DNA from: Diplonema japonicum
Lineage: Eukaryota > Euglenozoa > Diplonemea > Diplonemida > Diplonemidae
Assembly (NCBI GenBank): GCA_964019335.1
Contig: OZ025706.1
Coordinates: 372,001-436,000, forward strand
Direction: 5' to 3'
DNA: 64,000 nt
Shown here: positions 62,375 to 64,000 of the stretch, one piece after another
Layout: each line of letters starts with the position of its first letter
Position numbering within the stretch: position 1 is the stretch's first letter
The notes under the pieces: model-generated
Seen by the model: only the letters and a program-made list of their open reading frames with translations
Databases searched by the model: none
Told to the model about the DNA's origin: nothing
Made by a program: the position numbers and the translations under genes

Positions 62375-62458
62375 ATCAGGTAAATAGCACAATGGTTCTC
62401 CGCATGTCACAGTGATTGGCATAGCGTATATATTAATGAAAAGTGTTGGTCATCATGT
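62375..62458 (-). ncRNA. C/D-box snoRNA-like unit 4
   Basis: C box at 62450-62456, D box at 62376-62379. One substitution in the middle (CACTGTGACATG instead of CACTTTGACATG). Confidence 0.5.
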
Positions 62459-62505
62459 AGTCATGTGTGGGAGAAGAAGGACGCGCCGTTTGGTTTGGAA
62501 TTGAA

Positions 62506-62589
62506 ATCAGGTAAATAGCACAATGGTTCTCCGCAAATCAAAGTGATTGGCATAGCGTATATATTAATGAAAAGTGTTGGTCATCATGT
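62506..62589 (-). ncRNA. C/D-box snoRNA-like unit 5
   Basis: C box at 62581-62587, D box at 62507-62510. Part of a 131-base duplicated module with unit 6. Confidence 0.5.
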
Positions 62590-62636
62590 AGTCATGTGTG
62601 GGAGAAGAAGGACGCGCCGTTTGGTTCGGAATTGAA

Positions 62637-62720
62637 ATCAGGTAAATAGCACAATGGTTCTCCGCATGTCAAAGTGATTGGCATAGCGTATATATTAATG
62701 AAAAGTGTTGGTCATCATGT
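62637..62720 (-). ncRNA. C/D-box snoRNA-like unit 6
   Basis: C box at 62712-62718, D box at 62638-62641. First copy in minus-strand order; its upstream flank differs from the repeated spacer. Confidence 0.5.
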
Positions 62721-63403
62721 TGTTGCAAAAGCGCGCACGGCTAGGATCAAAAGTAGTCAATAAAAATGCTTATTTTCTTATTCAAGCAGAGAAAAACAAA
62801 AAGAGAAGAAAACAAACCAACAGAATACTCATCCTGCCGGACACTTGCTTTAGTCGCCCCCGCCATTCTTTCCTCACATGAGCGACCCAAACGGGCGAAA
62901 GGAGGTCAAGTCAAAAGCTTTGAACCACTTTATGGACACGTTTTCGCTCGTGCGCACAAACAAATGGAGCGCCAAACTAGTTTTCGTTAGTATAAGAATA
63001 AAACGGCTACTTTCCGATTTCGAGCGACTGTCATCGTTATGGGAAAGAAGAATAAAAACGGAGAAGAAAAAAAAAAGAACAAGGAAAACAAAGTGGGGGG
63101 GGTTTTAAAAAAAGGTTCGTTTATAGAATGACCCGCACTAATTACACGTGAGAGGGTGCCGATACACCGCTCTCAGTTATTTATTTTATTTTTCCTTTGT
63201 TTTTTTTCACCCCCCCCTACATTACGTTTCTTTAGCTGGCTCACCTATATTGAGAGACCAGAGGGGCAGGAGAGAGGCGGGAGAGAGACCAAAAGGATTC
63301 GAGATACGTTGATATGCAACTACGCAAGACAGAAAGAAAAAAAAAAAAAAAAAAAAAGCAAAAACGGGGGGAGATGAACTCAGACCTTTTCCAATGGGGC
63401 CGT
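62721..63403. other. Intergenic between sulfatase gene and repeat array
   Basis: 62721-63060 is fairly complex sequence with no convincing frame on the minus strand and could hold the 3' UTR of the sulfatase or the start of the array transcript. 63061-63400 returns to A/T runs. No gene recognised. Confidence 0.5.
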
Positions 63404-64000
63404 CTACGGAGTAACCTCCTGGTAGGGTCCGAGGAAGCCTCCGTACTTGTTGGCAGCGAACCAACAAGCGCACAGTCCGTTGGGGAGCGTAGCGTTCTTT
63501 GGGCAGGCATCGACACCTGTCTCGTTGTTCTCCCAGTAGCTCTGCTTCAGGATGTTGAGACGGTTCTTCATGGCCTGAACCTTCTCTTGGTTCTCACTGG
63601 CAATGTCCGTGAGCTCGTGAGGGTCCTCCACTACATTGTACAAGCAGCCTTGAGTGCAGTCCGCGTTGTATGATTCAGGTTGCGACAGGTGCGACGTGGA
63701 GTTCGGGAAGTGCGGCCCGCCCCACGACGCGAAAGAGATCTTCCCGCCAAGGATGAGCTTCAGGTCACCCTCGATCAGAGTGGTGTCGTCAATGGGCACC
63801 TCAGTACGGGGCGAGGTCGCGTTTGCGCCCCTGACCAGATCCCATACATTGATCGAGTCAATGGGCGGAAGGTGCGACTCTGCAGCAGGCTTGTCCGTCG
63901 GGTCCACGCCAGCAAGGTGCGCAAACGTAGCGTACCAATCAGCAATGTGCACGACGCCCTCCTGCTTCGTCCCCCGCACAGCTTGGGGGAGGTACCCTCC
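63404..64000 (-). CDS. Sulfatase, C-terminal part (runs off the right edge)
   Basis: 198 residues of an open frame that enters from beyond the window. It shows the C-terminal half of an arylsulfatase (alkaline phosphatase superfamily): GYLPQAVRGTKQEG...VHIADWYATFAHLAGVDP, where the Lys/Gly loop and the ...DWY-T-LAG block are family landmarks, then the substrate-side strand DDTTLIEGDLKLILG and the LYNVVEDPHELTDIASENQE block that closes most type I sulfatases. The catalytic CxPSR site lies outside the window. Paired Cys (DCTQGC, ACPKN, LCACW) and sequons fit a secreted or lysosomal enzyme of the arylsulfatase B type. The stop is at 63404. Confidence 0.85.
   Translation of the reverse strand, partial: GGYLPQAVRGTKQEGVVHIADWYATFAHLAGVDPTDKPAAESHLPPIDSINVWDLVRGANATSPRTEVPIDDTTLIEGDLKLILGGKISFASWGGPHFPNSTSHLSQPESYNADCTQGCLYNVVEDPHELTDIASENQEKVQAMKNRLNILKQSYWENNETGVDACPKNATLPNGLCACWFAANKYGGFLGPYQEVTP

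Larger units (their letters stand above)
61816..62720. repeat. Tandem array of six 84-86-base units with variable spacers
   Basis: Six near-identical units start at 61816, 62011, 62179, 62375, 62506 and 62637. Spacings are 195, 168, 196, 131 and 131 bases. Units are more conserved than spacers, so the unit, not the whole period, is under constraint. The last two spacers (47 bases) are near-identical, showing recent duplication of a 131-base module. Confidence 0.9.

Noticed and set aside
61816-62720. tRNA gene cluster on the plus strand (A-box-like TAGCACAATGG)
   Set aside because: No B box (GGTTCRANTCC), no acceptor-stem pairing and no cloverleaf; kept only as an alternative note in the snoRNA finding.
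1-64000. Ordinary tRNA, 5S, spliced-leader or U-snRNA genes
   Set aside because: I scanned for B-box words and known conserved snRNA words and saw none outside coding regions; a covariance search would be needed to exclude them.

Overview
This window is nuclear DNA of a unicellular eukaryote, most likely a diplonemid or close relative within Euglenozoa. About 28 protein genes (two cut by the window ends) all lie on the minus strand over 64 kb, often with only 100-300 bases between them. That suggests polycistronic transcription resolved by spliced-leader trans-splicing. Unlike kinetoplastids, about half of the genes are interrupted by conventional GT-AG cis-introns. I placed 30 such introns, 31-102 nt long and mostly about 43 nt, and 23 of them start with GTAT. 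All 30 keep the reading frame when removed. The content (TTLL, Nup65-like nucleoporin, Dpy-30 protein, class I myosin, cyclase with tandem domains) fits a flagellate. The species call is an inference; no marker such as a spliced-leader gene or complete rRNA was found.

Layout, left to right (transcription runs right to left): partial gene, SLC49-like MFS transporter, orphan RRM/zinc-like protein, repeat-rich gap, mitochondrial carrier, 2 kb gap, GYF-like protein, TSET/COPI-type WD40 coat subunit (TTRAY-like), type II glycosyltransferase, Nup53/Nup65-like nucleoporin, degenerate MCM (MCMDC2-like), tepsin-like ENTH protein, WW-containing class I myosin, patatin phospholipase, mini-PARP, unknown protein, gamma-glutamyl hydrolase, a hAT transposon remnant with 27-bp terminal inverted repeats, a very long EngB/YihA-type GTPase, a Dpy-30 protein, three tandem secreted cysteine-containing paralogues, an 860-bp inverted-repeat element, a membrane cyclase with two catalytic-like domains, a small unknown protein, a dual-specificity phosphatase, a small acidic protein, an NB-ARC/WD40 STAND ATPase, a TTLL ligase, methylmalonyl-CoA epimerase, a tandem array of six copies of an 84-86-base C/D-snoRNA-like unit, and the 3' part of a sulfatase.

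The DNA is saturated with A/T homopolymers. On the coding strand they sit in two places. One is a poly(A) run directly before the start ATG in at least ten genes. The other is a poly(A) run filling introns up to the acceptor AG. Naive ORFs therefore read through poly-lysine stretches that are really introns or leaders; the exon models given here remove them.

Functionally the genes are a mixed housekeeping set (trafficking, cytoskeleton and flagellum, mitochondrion, signalling, secreted or lysosomal hydrolases) with no operon-like functional grouping. Accessory DNA is concentrated in the gaps at 4.5-7 kb, 29-33 kb, 36-38 kb, 46-49 kb and 61.7-62.8 kb.
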